A stretch of 43,369 nucleotides of DNA from Nitrosomonadales bacterium (GTDB taxonomy: Bacteria > Pseudomonadota > Gammaproteobacteria > Burkholderiales > Gallionellaceae), in assembly GCA_025350915.1 (NCBI GenBank), contig JANXWX010000114.1:1-43369 (forward strand), given 5' to 3'. Numbering within the stretch: the first letter of the stretch is position 1; every line of letters starts with the position of its first letter. A program made the translations under genes and the position numbers. Positions 15,990-24,851 of the stretch are shown piece after piece. Below the pieces are notes generated by a model. It did no database searches and had not been told where the DNA came from. It saw nothing but the letters and a program-made list of their open reading frames with translations.

Positions 15990-17915
15990 ATGAGAAAAAT
16001 CCTCAGCAACCTATTTGATCACTCGTTGCTATTGCGTCTGGGCATGGGTATGGGAACCATTGCCTTTCTCGGCATAGTCGGCATGACCAGCTCAATCATC
16101 ATCGCGGGCATATCCCAGGGCAGTGCAGCGGCAATCAATCAAACCGGTTCCTTGCGCATGCAAAGTTATCGTATCGCCAGCCTGGTTCAACTTGCGCAAA
16201 CCGACAACACGTCAACGCACTGGAACGATGTAGAAAACAGCCTGGAACAGTTTGAGCGTACGCTTTATAGCCCCGGCCTGCTTGATATTGCCGTGTCAAG
16301 ATCGCAAACCAAATCTGCCCTAAACTACCGCAAAGTTGCATCAGACTGGCAAACCCAGCTCAAGCCAAAAGTATCTGCCATTATTGAGCACGGCTTGCAT
16401 ACTTGGCTGCCTGCCCGGCAGCTGGATGCCACCCTTCTCGTTGATATCAATACATTTGTAGCAAGCATAGACACACTCGTTCAGGATTTGGCACATCAGG
16501 CTGAAAATAGAATCGCACTATTGAGCGCCATCCTGGGTATATCCCTGTTCATGACCCTGATCGTCGTGTCTGTCACCATGTTCATGGTATATACGGATGT
16601 ACTCATCCCCTTGCGCGATTTGTTGACCTGCACGGAAAATTTTGGGCACGGCGATCTTGATGTCCGAACCCTGCACATCAGCGATGATGAGTTGGGCCGT
16701 CTGGGCGTAGCGTTTAACTCGATGGCGGAAGACATGTCTAAACTGTATCGCAACATGGAATCACACGTCGCTATAAAAACGGCCGATCTGGAACGCAGTA
16801 ACAAATCACTTGAGCTCCTCTACCAATCCATCTCCAGATTGAACGTAGCCCCCGTCGCCGAAAACACCTACGTAACACTATTGAGAGATCTTGAAACGGT
16901 CCTGGGTGTCGGCCATGGCGCAACCTGTTTGATTGAGAATGACAGCAACAAGGCTGTACTACTGGCCTCTACCCTGCTCCCGCAAAAAGGTGATGCAAAT
17001 TTGTGCAAGCTGAACAATTGTGCGGAATGCTTGAACGTCGACTCGTTAAAAATTCGGCGTATTGGCAAACATGGAGAAAAACAAATATTGTCTATACCCT
17101 TGCGGGATGCGGATAGACATTATGGTGTGATGCAAATGGAAGTACCGCGGGGAAAAACGCTGGAGGACTGGCAAATGCAGCTGCTTGAAGCATTGAGCAG
17201 GCATATCGGCATTGCAATAGGAACCGCACAACGCGCCGGGCAAAACAGACGCCTCTCGTTGCTGGAAGAGCGCGGCGTGATCGCGCGCGAGTTGCATGAC
17301 TCGCTGGCACAATCATTGTCGTATATGAAAATTCAGGTCAGCCGCTTGCAGAATGTTTTGCATACCCATAGTGTGGAAGAAGAAGCCCACACCATCTTGG
17401 GCGAGTTACGCGAAGGCCTGAACAGCGCTTACCGCGAGTTAAGAGAGTTGCTCACCACCTTCCGCCTTAAAATTGAAGGCAATGGCCTGGTCCCAACACT
17501 ACAAAAGACTGTTGCGGAATTTTCAACTCGCGGAAATATTCCGATCAGTATCGAAACCAAGCGGTCCGGTTTCGTGCTGTCGGCGAATGAGGAAATTCAT
17601 ATCATGCAAATCGTGCGTGAAGCGCTGGCCAATGTTGTACACCACTCCAAGGCCAGCCATGCCAATGTATCCGTTGAGCATAGCGGCGACAACTTGATTA
17701 GCGTAACTATCGACGACGACGGAATAGGTATGGATTCCAGACAAACCGAAACACATCACTATGGCATCAACATTATGAATGAACGCGCACTCAGCCTGGG
17801 GGGAACTTTCAATATGCACACGCGTGCTGTGGGCGGCACCCGTGTCACGCTCCGCTTTCATGCCGGAGAACGACATCAACTACGCCCATTACAACAAGGT
17901 TCTTACACAGTATGA
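15990..17915 (+). CDS. narX: nitrate/nitrite sensor histidine kinase NarX
   Basis: 641 residues. TM helix about 18-42, periplasmic nitrate-sensing domain with the P-box (INQTGSLRMQSYRIA, about 50-63), second TM helix about 175-202, HAMP, then a central module with a cysteine cluster (LCKLNNCAEC) as in NarX proteins. The kinase core has the HPK7 H-box ARELHDSLAQSL with phosphorylated His436, the N-box REALANVVHHSKA and the glycine box DDDGIGMD. It senses nitrate/nitrite in the periplasm and phosphorylates NarL. The start ATG at 15990 follows AGGGG. It overlaps narL by four bases (ATGA), and the pair is divergent from the nar structural operon. Confidence 0.93.
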   Translation: MRKILSNLFDHSLLLRLGMGMGTIAFLGIVGMTSSIIIAGISQGSAAAINQTGSLRMQSYRIASLVQLAQTDNTSTHWNDVENSLEQFERTLYSPGLLDIAVSRSQTKSALNYRKVASDWQTQLKPKVSAIIEHGLHTWLPARQLDATLLVDINTFVASIDTLVQDLAHQAENRIALLSAILGISLFMTLIVVSVTMFMVYTDVLIPLRDLLTCTENFGHGDLDVRTLHISDDELGRLGVAFNSMAEDMSKLYRNMESHVAIKTADLERSNKSLELLYQSISRLNVAPVAENTYVTLLRDLETVLGVGHGATCLIENDSNKAVLLASTLLPQKGDANLCKLNNCAECLNVDSLKIRRIGKHGEKQILSIPLRDADRHYGVMQMEVPRGKTLEDWQMQLLEALSRHIGIAIGTAQRAGQNRRLSLLEERGVIARELHDSLAQSLSYMKIQVSRLQNVLHTHSVEEEAHTILGELREGLNSAYRELRELLTTFRLKIEGNGLVPTLQKTVAEFSTRGNIPISIETKRSGFVLSANEEIHIMQIVREALANVVHHSKASHANVSVEHSGDNLISVTIDDDGIGMDSRQTETHHYGINIMNERALSLGGTFNMHTRAVGGTRVTLRFHAGERHQLRPLQQGSYTV

Positions 17916-18556
17916 GTTCGGATTTATCGCAAACGATCCTGATCATTGATGATCACCCCCTGTTCCGAAAAGGGCTGATGCAGCTGATTCAAAGCGCTGC
18001 CGAATTTAAAATCGTCGGCGAAGCTTCCGGCGGTAATGAAGGCGTTAAACTTGCGCTAGCCCTGCATCCTGACATGATCTTGCTTGATCTGAACATGAAG
18101 GATATGAGCGGTATTGATGTGCTGAAAGCGCTGAAAGCGACTGATTTGGATGCCCGCATTATCATGCTGACCGTGTCTGACAATGCGGATGACCTTGCCG
18201 CGGCCATACGTGCCGGGGCAGATGGCTACCTGCTTAAAGACATGGAACCCGAAGATTTGCTCGACAATATTCGCGCGGGTGCAATGGGCAAGATGACCCT
18301 TAATGACCAATTGACCGGCATGCTGGTCAGGGCACTGAATGAAGGAAACAAACCAAAAAGTGCGAGTGAGGCGGGGTTAACCGAGCAGGAGGAAAAAATT
18401 CTCAAGCTGATTTCCACCGGAAAAAGCAACAAGCTCATCGCATACGATCTGGGCATTACCGAAGGTACGGTGAAAGTACATGTCAAACACATACTCAAAA
18501 AACTCAATCTGAAGTCGCGTGTCGAAGCGGCGTTGTGGGCATTCGGAAACAAATAA
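17912..18556 (+). CDS. narL: nitrate response regulator NarL
   Basis: A 214-residue two-component regulator. The receiver domain has acidic residues Asp13-Asp14, phosphorylation site Asp59 (MILLDLNM), Thr87 and Lys109 (GYLLKD). The C-terminal LuxR/FixJ-type helix-turn-helix is LTEQEEKILKLIS...NKLIAYDLGITEGTVKVHVKHIL. Its start codon overlaps the narX stop (ATGA), showing translational coupling. The assignment as NarL rests on the NarX partner and the adjacent nar operon with a 7-2-7 heptamer site. Confidence 0.92.
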   Translation: MSSDLSQTILIIDDHPLFRKGLMQLIQSAAEFKIVGEASGGNEGVKLALALHPDMILLDLNMKDMSGIDVLKALKATDLDARIIMLTVSDNADDLAAAIRAGADGYLLKDMEPEDLLDNIRAGAMGKMTLNDQLTGMLVRALNEGNKPKSASEAGLTEQEEKILKLISTGKSNKLIAYDLGITEGTVKVHVKHILKKLNLKSRVEAALWAFGNK

Positions 18557-18584
18557 AGTGTCAAGAATGATCCTTACTACCCCC

Positions 18585-19748
18585 TCAGTTCACTGAACCG
18601 GCATACAAAGCGGCTATCAAATCTGACTGCGTAACCATCCCAACCAGTCTGCGCTCGGCATCCACAATGGGTATGTGATGTAATCCACGTTCTGATAATA
18701 GCGGCACCAGCTCGACAATATGCATCGTCTCCTTCGCCGAATATACCGGAGCAGCCATAATCTGCCCGACCACTTCCGGTTTCTGCGAGTCCATGCCGGG
18801 TGTACGCTTGATGAATTTGATTAATTTATCCTCAAACGTCTCATAGGTTTTTAAATTCGCCCGCTTGAGAAAATCCACCAGCGTAATTATCCCGATCACC
18901 CGCTGCGCCTTGTCAACAACCGGTATAGCCTTGATCTTGTGATAGCGTAACTGTGCCCAAGCCTCCTCCAGCTCCGTGCCGTATTCCGCCGTCACCAAAT
19001 CACGCGACATGATATCGGCACAGGTAATTTCGCCCATCTTGCGGCGATATGCCTGCATTCCCGCCATTTTATAAATCTGCCCGAGATCTTCTTCCGTTAC
19101 GTCAAGAAATGTATTCATCTGCTTTAAAGCATTGTGTAAGTCAGCCTGATTCACGCCTAACCTGTCCAGTGCGGCAGGATCATCGTGTTTATGTATATCT
19201 TTGCTAACAATAACTGTGCGCGCAGGATAACGGCGTCCCGGTAACAGATTGTTGAACACAAACCCCAGCACGAGCAGTAACAAGACATTTAAACCGACCG
19301 GCTCCAAAACGAACTGATATCCCAGTTCGTGCACACCGGTTCCGCCCAGCAAGGGCAACAAAGCCAAAGCACCCCCAGGGGGATGCACACAACGCAACAG
19401 TTGCATAATCAGCAGGGACAACGAAAGTGAGACAGCTGCCGCCAGCACCACATCTTGTATTAGCTTGCCACAGGTTACAGCGATCAGTGCAGGCAAGATA
19501 TTACCGGCAGTCATAGGCCAGGGTTGCGATAACGGACTGTGATAAACCGCAAACATTAATATTGATGATGCGCCGATAGATGCGACCAGCACCGGCAATG
19601 CAATACCACTGACAAATATACTGGTAACATAGCCAACCACTAGAATTGCGACAAATGCCGCCAACACGGAGCGCAGTTTCTCTCCCGTGCTTAATGTCAC
19701 CGCCTCAGGCATGAAAGTCTGGAATAATTTAAATAAGCGTGCTTGCAT
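18585..19748 (-). CDS. HPP-family membrane protein with tandem CBS domains
   Basis: 387 residues. The N-terminal 170 residues form four to five TM helices with the HPP-family motif CVHPPGGALAL, and a GASSILMF block. The C-terminal half is cytoplasmic with two CBS domains (ITCADIMSRDLVTAEYG...HKIKAIPVVDKAQRVIGIITLVDFL and VGQIMAAPVYSAKETM...LHHIPIVDAERRLVGMVTQSDLIAAL), which usually bind adenine nucleotides. HPP proteins in plants and cyanobacteria have been linked to nitrite transport. Lying beside narXL, a nitrite or nitrate channel gated by energy charge is attractive, but inferred. It is convergent with narL, 28 bp apart, with no clear terminator between. Confidence 0.88.
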   Translation of the reverse strand: MQARLFKLFQTFMPEAVTLSTGEKLRSVLAAFVAILVVGYVTSIFVSGIALPVLVASIGASSILMFAVYHSPLSQPWPMTAGNILPALIAVTCGKLIQDVVLAAAVSLSLSLLIMQLLRCVHPPGGALALLPLLGGTGVHELGYQFVLEPVGLNVLLLLVLGFVFNNLLPGRRYPARTVIVSKDIHKHDDPAALDRLGVNQADLHNALKQMNTFLDVTEEDLGQIYKMAGMQAYRRKMGEITCADIMSRDLVTAEYGTELEEAWAQLRYHKIKAIPVVDKAQRVIGIITLVDFLKRANLKTYETFEDKLIKFIKRTPGMDSQKPEVVGQIMAAPVYSAKETMHIVELVPLLSERGLHHIPIVDAERRLVGMVTQSDLIAALYAGSVN

Positions 19749-19889
19749 AAATAATCGTTATCTACTCTGTATGTTTTTAATAGGATATTCAGGACAAAAC
19801 CTGACGGATATTGCCATAAACCAAGTATTATTAATACCTCATCCATAGCTCATAAAATTGAACAACACCTTCACCTTGAAAGGAATATT

Positions 19890-20276
19890 GTGTCCGCCCT
19901 AGTTATTAAAACCCTGCATATCACTTTTGTAGCGATGAGCTATAGTTTGTTTTTCTTGCGGGGGATATGGATGCTGCGAGCATCACCACTGCTACATCAG
20001 CGCTGGGCAAAGATAGTACCGCATGTTGTAGATACCGCGTTGCTGGCCAGTGCAGTTACCCTGGCAATCCAGCTTTCCATTTCACCCTTCGATGCCCCAT
20101 GGCTACTGGTAAAAATAATTGCACTGTTGATATATATTCTTTTGGGAACATTTGCGATTAAACGGGGCAAAACATTGAAAATTCGCTTACTGGCATGGCT
20201 GGCGGCCCAACTGGTTTTTATTTATATTGTCCTGGTTGCCATCGCGCATAACCCGCTACCCTGGCAAGCGCTATAA
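19890..20276 (+). CDS. SirB2-family membrane protein
   Basis: 128 residues, four TM helices. It matches the SirB2 family: IKTLHITFVAMSYSLFFLRGIWML, PHVVDTALLASAVTLA and PWLLVKIIALLIYILLGTFAIKRG. Function is not established; many proteobacteria carry it. It starts with GTG at 19890, six bases after AGGA; no in-frame ATG gives a complete first helix. The 141-bp gap upstream has a small palindrome GTATTA-T-TAATAC (19825-19837) but no promoter I can assign. The patatin gene follows 57 bp downstream on the same strand. Confidence 0.85.
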   Translation: MSALVIKTLHITFVAMSYSLFFLRGIWMLRASPLLHQRWAKIVPHVVDTALLASAVTLAIQLSISPFDAPWLLVKIIALLIYILLGTFAIKRGKTLKIRLLAWLAAQLVFIYIVLVAIAHNPLPWQAL

Positions 20277-20333
20277 TTTATTTCAAGCCAATACGCCTCG
20301 CTCACTTTTTTATCTTTTTAAGGTTTTATCGCC

Positions 20334-21230
20334 ATGTTGAAAATGCACACCCTAGTCTCCGCGCTTTTCCTGTTTGCTTTATCAGCATGCAATAGCGCAT
20401 CGCCACCCACAACGGGTGTTGCCCCACCCCAGTTTAAAGTTGCGCTAGCACTGGGTGGCGGTGCCGCCCGCGGCTTTGCCCACATTGGTGTTATCAAGGC
20501 ACTGGAGGCGCAAGGAATCATTCCCGACATCATAGTCGGCACCAGTGCCGGTTCAGTCGTCGGTGCGCTGTATGCTGCCGGTTATAACGGCTTTGAGCTG
20601 CAACAATTATCCATGCAAATGGATGAAAGCCAGGTGAGCGACTGGTCCATGCCTAACCGTGGCATGATCAAGGGTGAAGCGTTGCAGGTGTTTATCAACA
20701 ATGCAGTGAAAAACCGTACGCTGGAAAAAATGAACAAGGTCTTCGCGGTCGTTGCAACAGACTTGAACAGCGGGGAAATGATCGTCTTTCGAACCGGCAA
20801 CACCGGCATGGCGGTACGGGCTTCCAGCTCCGTTCCCGGCATATTCCAACCCGTCAGCATTAACGGCCATGAGTATGTCGACGGCGGCCTTGTATCGCCC
20901 GTTCCTGTTCGCGTTGCGCGCTCACTTGGCGCTGATTTCGTGATTGCCGTGGATATTTCCGACAAACCCATCAATAACAAAACTGAAAGCAGCATTGAAG
21001 TGATGTTGCAAACGTTTAACATCATGGGTCAATCAATCAGCCGTGGCGAGCTGCCCGAGGCAGACATCGTGATACGCCCCGTTACGCCCGGCATAAGCTC
21101 AACCGATTTCAAGGACAGACATATGGCGGTTTTGCAGGGAGAGAAAGCCGTTGCAGCCATCCTGCCTGAACTGAAGGAGAAACTGATGAAGAAAGCTGCA
21201 ATGCTGAACCCACCTGTTATAGTCAAATAA
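20334..21230 (+). CDS. patatin-like phospholipase, lipoprotein
   Basis: 298 residues. An N-terminal signal with lipobox LSAC (Cys19) predicts a lipid-anchored protein. The patatin catalytic signature is complete: oxyanion loop GGGAARG (41-47), nucleophile elbow GTSAG (Ser71) and the catalytic Asp in YVDGGLVSPVPV. It belongs to the RssA-like bacterial group of serine acyl hydrolases with a Ser-Asp dyad; the substrate is probably phospholipid or lysophospholipid, not shown. It is followed by a strong terminator at 21304-21331. Its start ATG is preceded by AAGG, with 9 bases between. Confidence 0.92.
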   Translation: MLKMHTLVSALFLFALSACNSASPPTTGVAPPQFKVALALGGGAARGFAHIGVIKALEAQGIIPDIIVGTSAGSVVGALYAAGYNGFELQQLSMQMDESQVSDWSMPNRGMIKGEALQVFINNAVKNRTLEKMNKVFAVVATDLNSGEMIVFRTGNTGMAVRASSSVPGIFQPVSINGHEYVDGGLVSPVPVRVARSLGADFVIAVDISDKPINNKTESSIEVMLQTFNIMGQSISRGELPEADIVIRPVTPGISSTDFKDRHMAVLQGEKAVAAILPELKEKLMKKAAMLNPPVIVK

Positions 21231-21303
21231 CAAGTTATTCACCCCCGCTAACGCTTTAAAAATTTCCACATCCAATTAGTTACCATTCCGCTACACTCAA
21301 ACA

Positions 21304-21331
21304 AAAAGGCCGGGATCTCTCCCGGCCTTTT
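21304..21331. terminator. bidirectional intrinsic terminator between patatin and soxA
   Basis: AAAAGGCCGGGA and TCCCGGCCTTTT form a perfect 12-bp GC-rich stem with a TCTC loop. T-runs follow on both strands, so it can stop the patatin transcript (plus) and soxXA (minus). Confidence 0.92.
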
Positions 21332-21371
21332 ACGATAACGACAATGATATCGTTATATCGCTATGTTTAGC

Positions 21372-22265
21372 TTACTTCCTCATTACACCTGTGCTCAATG
21401 GCATGCCATTGCTGATGTAAGTATGGAAATATTCAAGGTCGTTCGATGCATCAGAACCTTCCTTGATAGGCTTCTCTACACCAGTGCTCTTCTGGCACCC
21501 CTTATAACGCTCTTGCAGCGAAACCAGCTTCAAACCATCGGTACCTTTGTCCAGGCGGTAAACCGGGAAGTGTGCCGCCTGACCAATAACAGGGGAAAGC
21601 TCTTCAGTACGTGCAGTATCACCGGCATGCTGGATATGACAGTGAGCACAAGCCTGATCAGCCGAACCGGTACGACCGTAGAAAATTTCCTTGCCACGGT
21701 TGAACGCTGCCAACTCTTTGTCTGTCTTGACCTGAATATTGATACGCATTCCATCGGACAAATGACGCGCATACACAGAAAGTGCACCCATCGTCTTCAT
21801 GTCGCTGTAATCCAATGCTTTCTCGCCATTGTCTGTCAGACATTTGTTCAATGCATTTTCAAAGGTCAGCACTTTGCCGGTAGTTGGATCAACTTTAGGA
21901 AAGTCATTTGCAGCACCTTTACCGCCATGGCCGAAGCAATCAGCAAATTTTTTGCCATTGGCAAATGGGGTTTCCCACAGTTTCTTGCCTTCCGCTTCAG
22001 ACTTGCCATAACCTTCAGGCTGGTCGAATGAGTCATTCATACGGGCTGTCCAATATTTATTGGACTCGACAGAAGCCGGGTTAAAGTTTAACGAACCATT
22101 CACAAATCCATCACCTTTAACTTCAGGAAATTTTTTATGGGATGCTTTTTGAATTGCTTTTAAAGTCGCTTCAGGTGTCTTTTCTGCATAACCGTCAGTC
22201 ATGACTGGCTCGGCAAAAACGGGCAGGCTAAAAGCAAGCAATAGTACGAGAGTAAATTTTTTCAT
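21372..22265 (-). CDS. soxA: SoxA-like monohaem cytochrome c
   Basis: 297 residues from the ATG at 22265, chosen for AAGAGGT upstream and the signal peptide MKKFTLVLLLAFSLPVFA. The first cytochrome half has lost its haem site (KKFADCFGHGGKGAANDFP instead of CxxCH) but keeps Cys110 and Cys142, as in known single-haem SoxA proteins. The second half binds haem through CAHCH (206-210) and carries the SoxA active-site cysteine in RYKGC (Cys257). The ending EYFHTYISNGMPL is also SoxA-like. SoxXA couples thiosulfate or another thiol to the carrier SoxYZ. soxX lies 10 bp upstream. No soxYZBCD is in the window, so this pair may serve a distant sox set or act alone. Confidence 0.82.
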   Translation of the reverse strand: MKKFTLVLLLAFSLPVFAEPVMTDGYAEKTPEATLKAIQKASHKKFPEVKGDGFVNGSLNFNPASVESNKYWTARMNDSFDQPEGYGKSEAEGKKLWETPFANGKKFADCFGHGGKGAANDFPKVDPTTGKVLTFENALNKCLTDNGEKALDYSDMKTMGALSVYARHLSDGMRINIQVKTDKELAAFNRGKEIFYGRTGSADQACAHCHIQHAGDTARTEELSPVIGQAAHFPVYRLDKGTDGLKLVSLQERYKGCQKSTGVEKPIKEGSDASNDLEYFHTYISNGMPLSTGVMRK

Positions 22266-22275
22266 TCGTGACCTC

Positions 22276-22641
22276 TTAATATTGATAGATGTATTGAGCA
22301 AGAACATCAATTTGCTCTGGCGTCAGCAGCTTATTGCGTCCAAACGGAGGCATCATGGTATCTGGAGAAAACACTTTCTGATCAGCGATGGCTGCTTTCA
22401 GCTTGGCGATATCAGGGAAGCGCGCTTTCATACCGATGAATGGTGGGCCCATATTACCCGCAACCAACTCAGGGCGGCTAGGAACTGCATGGCATGCCAG
22501 GCAATTACCATGTCCTGCAGCGCTGGAAGTCATCAATTTTTCAGGATTCATTTCAAGCGGTTTTGCTTCTTTTTGTTCAGCTGTCTTGCAGCCCTGCAGT
22601 AACAGGGCGCCAAGTATGGCTATAAATATCATTCTTTTCAT
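22276..22641 (-). CDS. soxX: SoxX-like monohaem cytochrome c, predicted lipoprotein
   Basis: 121 residues. The signal ends in a lipobox LLQGC (Cys18), unlike the usual soluble periplasmic SoxX. One c-type haem site, CLACH (Cys47, Cys50, His51), and a probable axial Met in DTMMPPFGRNKLLTPEQID. GNMGPPF and the terminal TPEQIDVLAQYIYQY pattern are SoxX-like. It is transcribed with soxA directly after it and would be the electron-accepting half of SoxXA, here tethered to a membrane. AGGAGAGGG lies about 10 bases before the ATG. Assignment is by motif; a generic class I cytochrome c cannot be fully excluded. Confidence 0.8.
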   Translation of the reverse strand: MKRMIFIAILGALLLQGCKTAEQKEAKPLEMNPEKLMTSSAAGHGNCLACHAVPSRPELVAGNMGPPFIGMKARFPDIAKLKAAIADQKVFSPDTMMPPFGRNKLLTPEQIDVLAQYIYQY

Positions 22642-22703
22642 AAAAAATACCCTCTCCTAAATGATTCGGTTTGTAAAAGCGTAATCAATCAAAAAATGAC
22701 AAA

Positions 22704-22717
22704 ATACAATTGTGTAT
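22704..22717. promoter_or_regulatory. small palindrome upstream of soxX
   Basis: ATACA-ATTG-TGTAT is a 5-4-5 inverted repeat about 65 bp before the soxX start codon, flanked by ATGAC and TCATC. Position fits an operator or activator site for soxXA. No factor is assigned. Confidence 0.3.
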
Positions 22718-22766
22718 CATCGATTAAACCGCCCTAGATTATTGCAGAATACTTTCCATTGCGCAA

Positions 22767-22798
22767 CCCGCTAGCCCAATAAAATATGTCCTAGCGGG
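22767..22798. repeat. 8-16-8 inverted repeat in the soxX upstream gap
   Basis: CCCGCTAG (22767-22774) and CTAGCGGG (22791-22798) are perfect inverted copies separated by a 16-base AT-rich spacer. It lies in the 314-bp gap (22642-22955) between the metallo-hydrolase stop and soxX on the minus strand. No T-run follows, so it is more likely a binding site or weak terminator. Nothing else codes in this gap. Confidence 0.4.
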
Positions 22799-22955
22799 CA
22801 AATCGACTGTTTTTTTAATTCACAAAACCCCGCTGTTTACTGATATCACTTGTATATCACCAAAGACTAATATAATTTCAGTTTTTCCCAGCCGCGAGTT
22901 AGTTAATATTGAACATTCATCCCGGATACATTTATTACAATGTATTTTCCGGTAT

Positions 22956-23912
22956 TCAATATTCGAGGCCTTCGCTCTCCATTAACAAATAGGTGTTATA
23001 GGCATTGGCCCGATTGGCATCTGGAAAAGCAGGCAATTTCGAATAAAGTGTCCAGTCTGTATTTGCATAAGCCTCTTCGAAAGGTACAAAGTTTTTAACC
23101 GCTTTGCCCATGGCCTGGCGCACATAACTTAAATAATTTCGTGTCAGCTTGAGGTCTTCTACCGGCGTAGTGGAAGCAGCTCCATGGCCGGGTATCATGT
23201 ACTTTGGTGTTAATGCAATCAGCTTTTCCAGTGCCTGCAGCCACAGACGGCTGTCAGCATTTCCGACAAAGGGAACACGGCCCTTAAATACCAAATCACC
23301 TGAATACAACACACTGTCTTCTTTCACCAGCATGACCATGTCTTCCTGTGAATGTGCCGGCCCCACATGCTGCAATTCAAAATGTAAGCCGCCCATTTCA
23401 AAAGCGGTATCGCCGGATAACCATTTATCTGCAGGTAATACTTGCGTATTTTTATCCACCCACGGGTTTAACATTACCCGGCGTTGATCAAGACGCGCCA
23501 ACGCTTCGGTCGACCCTATATATTGCTGTCCGTCTGCATGGGCCCATATTTCAGCACCAAGGGCTTTAAAGACCTGCATGCCGTATATATGGTCCGCGTG
23601 ATAGTGGCTGATGATGACAAGCTTGATTGGCAGCTTGGTAATTTTCGCAATTTCATCGATGAGCTTTTGTGCCAGCACCGGCGTACCCAGTGTATCAAAC
23701 ACCACAACGCCTGCTTTGGTTACAACAAAACCCGCATTGGACATAAAGCCCTGATTGTCCGGCGAGACAGCGCCAGCCTGTCCCTGGACATAATAACTGT
23801 GAGGCGCAACTTTAACCGGCTCAAATTCTATAGCCACGATTGGGCTACTGATTTCAGCAATGGATAAAAGAGGCACTGCGCATAAACAAGTCAAGAAAAG
23901 TAGCCTGAACAT
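22956..23912 (-). CDS. periplasmic MBL-fold metallo-hydrolase, SoxH-like
   Basis: 318 residues with an N-terminal signal peptide (LLFLTCLCAVPLLSIAEIS). The metallo-beta-lactamase fold has the zinc motif SHYHADHIYG, then a His in VGPAHSQED, an Asp in LYSGDLVF and a His in MIPGHGA. These are the ligands for a binuclear metal site. The layout resembles SoxH and the quinoprotein-associated periplasmic MBL proteins. Lying upstream of soxXA on the same strand suggests a sulfur-oxidation accessory role, but the 314-bp gap argues for separate promoters. Start at the ATG 23912, with GGAGTGAGTG upstream; a GTG directly before it is less likely. The substrate is unknown. Confidence 0.82.
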   Translation of the reverse strand: MFRLLFLTCLCAVPLLSIAEISSPIVAIEFEPVKVAPHSYYVQGQAGAVSPDNQGFMSNAGFVVTKAGVVVFDTLGTPVLAQKLIDEIAKITKLPIKLVIISHYHADHIYGMQVFKALGAEIWAHADGQQYIGSTEALARLDQRRVMLNPWVDKNTQVLPADKWLSGDTAFEMGGLHFELQHVGPAHSQEDMVMLVKEDSVLYSGDLVFKGRVPFVGNADSRLWLQALEKLIALTPKYMIPGHGAASTTPVEDLKLTRNYLSYVRQAMGKAVKNFVPFEEAYANTDWTLYSKLPAFPDANRANAYNTYLLMESEGLEY

Positions 23913-23955
23913 CACTCACTCCGTCGAAGTCAAAAAGCCCCAGCAGGCCCAAATT

Positions 23956-24851
23956 TCACGCGTTCAAATTTCCTTCTTCATGCAGTGTTTGTATTCCCTT
24001 TACAATGGACGCAATGTCCGCAGCGTTTATTCCCAAACTCTGCATTACCCAGTGCTCGCCCTTCTGCCATTCACATGTATGGTTCAGGCCTGTGATAAGC
24101 TGTATCGTCCTTTCGGCCAGCAACGCTACCGCGACAAGATCCCGACTCGCATCTGAAATAAACGCTTTGTCTGCCAGCGAATCATGTTCGTGATGGAAAC
24201 GTATCGCCTGATACATTGACTCGGGCAGCCCCCCAGCTTTTGGCTAAAACAAAACCGATCATTGCGTGATTATGACCATGCGCTTCTTCTTCAACATCGG
24301 TAAATTTTTGTTCAAGTGCATCATTAGCTCTACCCAACGTGTCCTTGTATCCCGGATGCTGATTCAACATGATCGGTATGCCGCAATCCTGGAATAATCC
24401 ATAGGTATAGGCTTCATCTTTGTCTATTGGGCGCCGATTATTTTCGTAAACAATGTAAGGCAATCTGCCTGGCAATATAGGAGGAGATGATCGCGACCTT
24501 GGTCGAGGCATCCCAAAAGCGCCCCATATCGACTTTGCTCAATCCTTTTAATACATCACGCAAAACCATTGCGGTCACAATAAGCGACAATTGTGTCAAG
24601 CCCAGCATGTGTGTTGCCTGCATGATGGAATGTACCTTGTTGCGCAAACCGTAAAATGGAGAATTAACCGTTTTGATCAAGGCGACCGACAACCCCACAT
24701 CTTCACTGATAAACTTCTCGATTCGTTGCATATCAGGCTCGCCATTCCGTGCTTCTGCCGCCAGGTCTACTAAAATTTTCGGGCAGGGCGGTATTCCCAA
24801 CCCAAGTACAGTCTTTTCGTATTCTTTATCAAACTTGCCACCATCACTCAT
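23956..24851 (-). pseudogene. HDOD-domain protein gene, broken by two frameshifts
   Basis: Three overlapping frames on the minus strand together encode one HDOD protein of about 297 residues. The N-terminal part (from 24851) has PPCPKILVDLAAEA and VGLSVALIKTVNSPFYGL. The middle has EAYTYGLFQDCGIPIMLNQHPGY. The last has MYQAIRFHHEHDSL and the C-terminus. The first break lies near 24455-24475 (after SYIARQI). The second is in a run of six G near 24226-24231, where five would restore the frame (AKSWGLPESMYQ). Each requires skipping one base. HDOD proteins act in signalling through protein interactions. Either the gene is decaying or the homopolymer hints at a sequence error. Confidence 0.8.
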
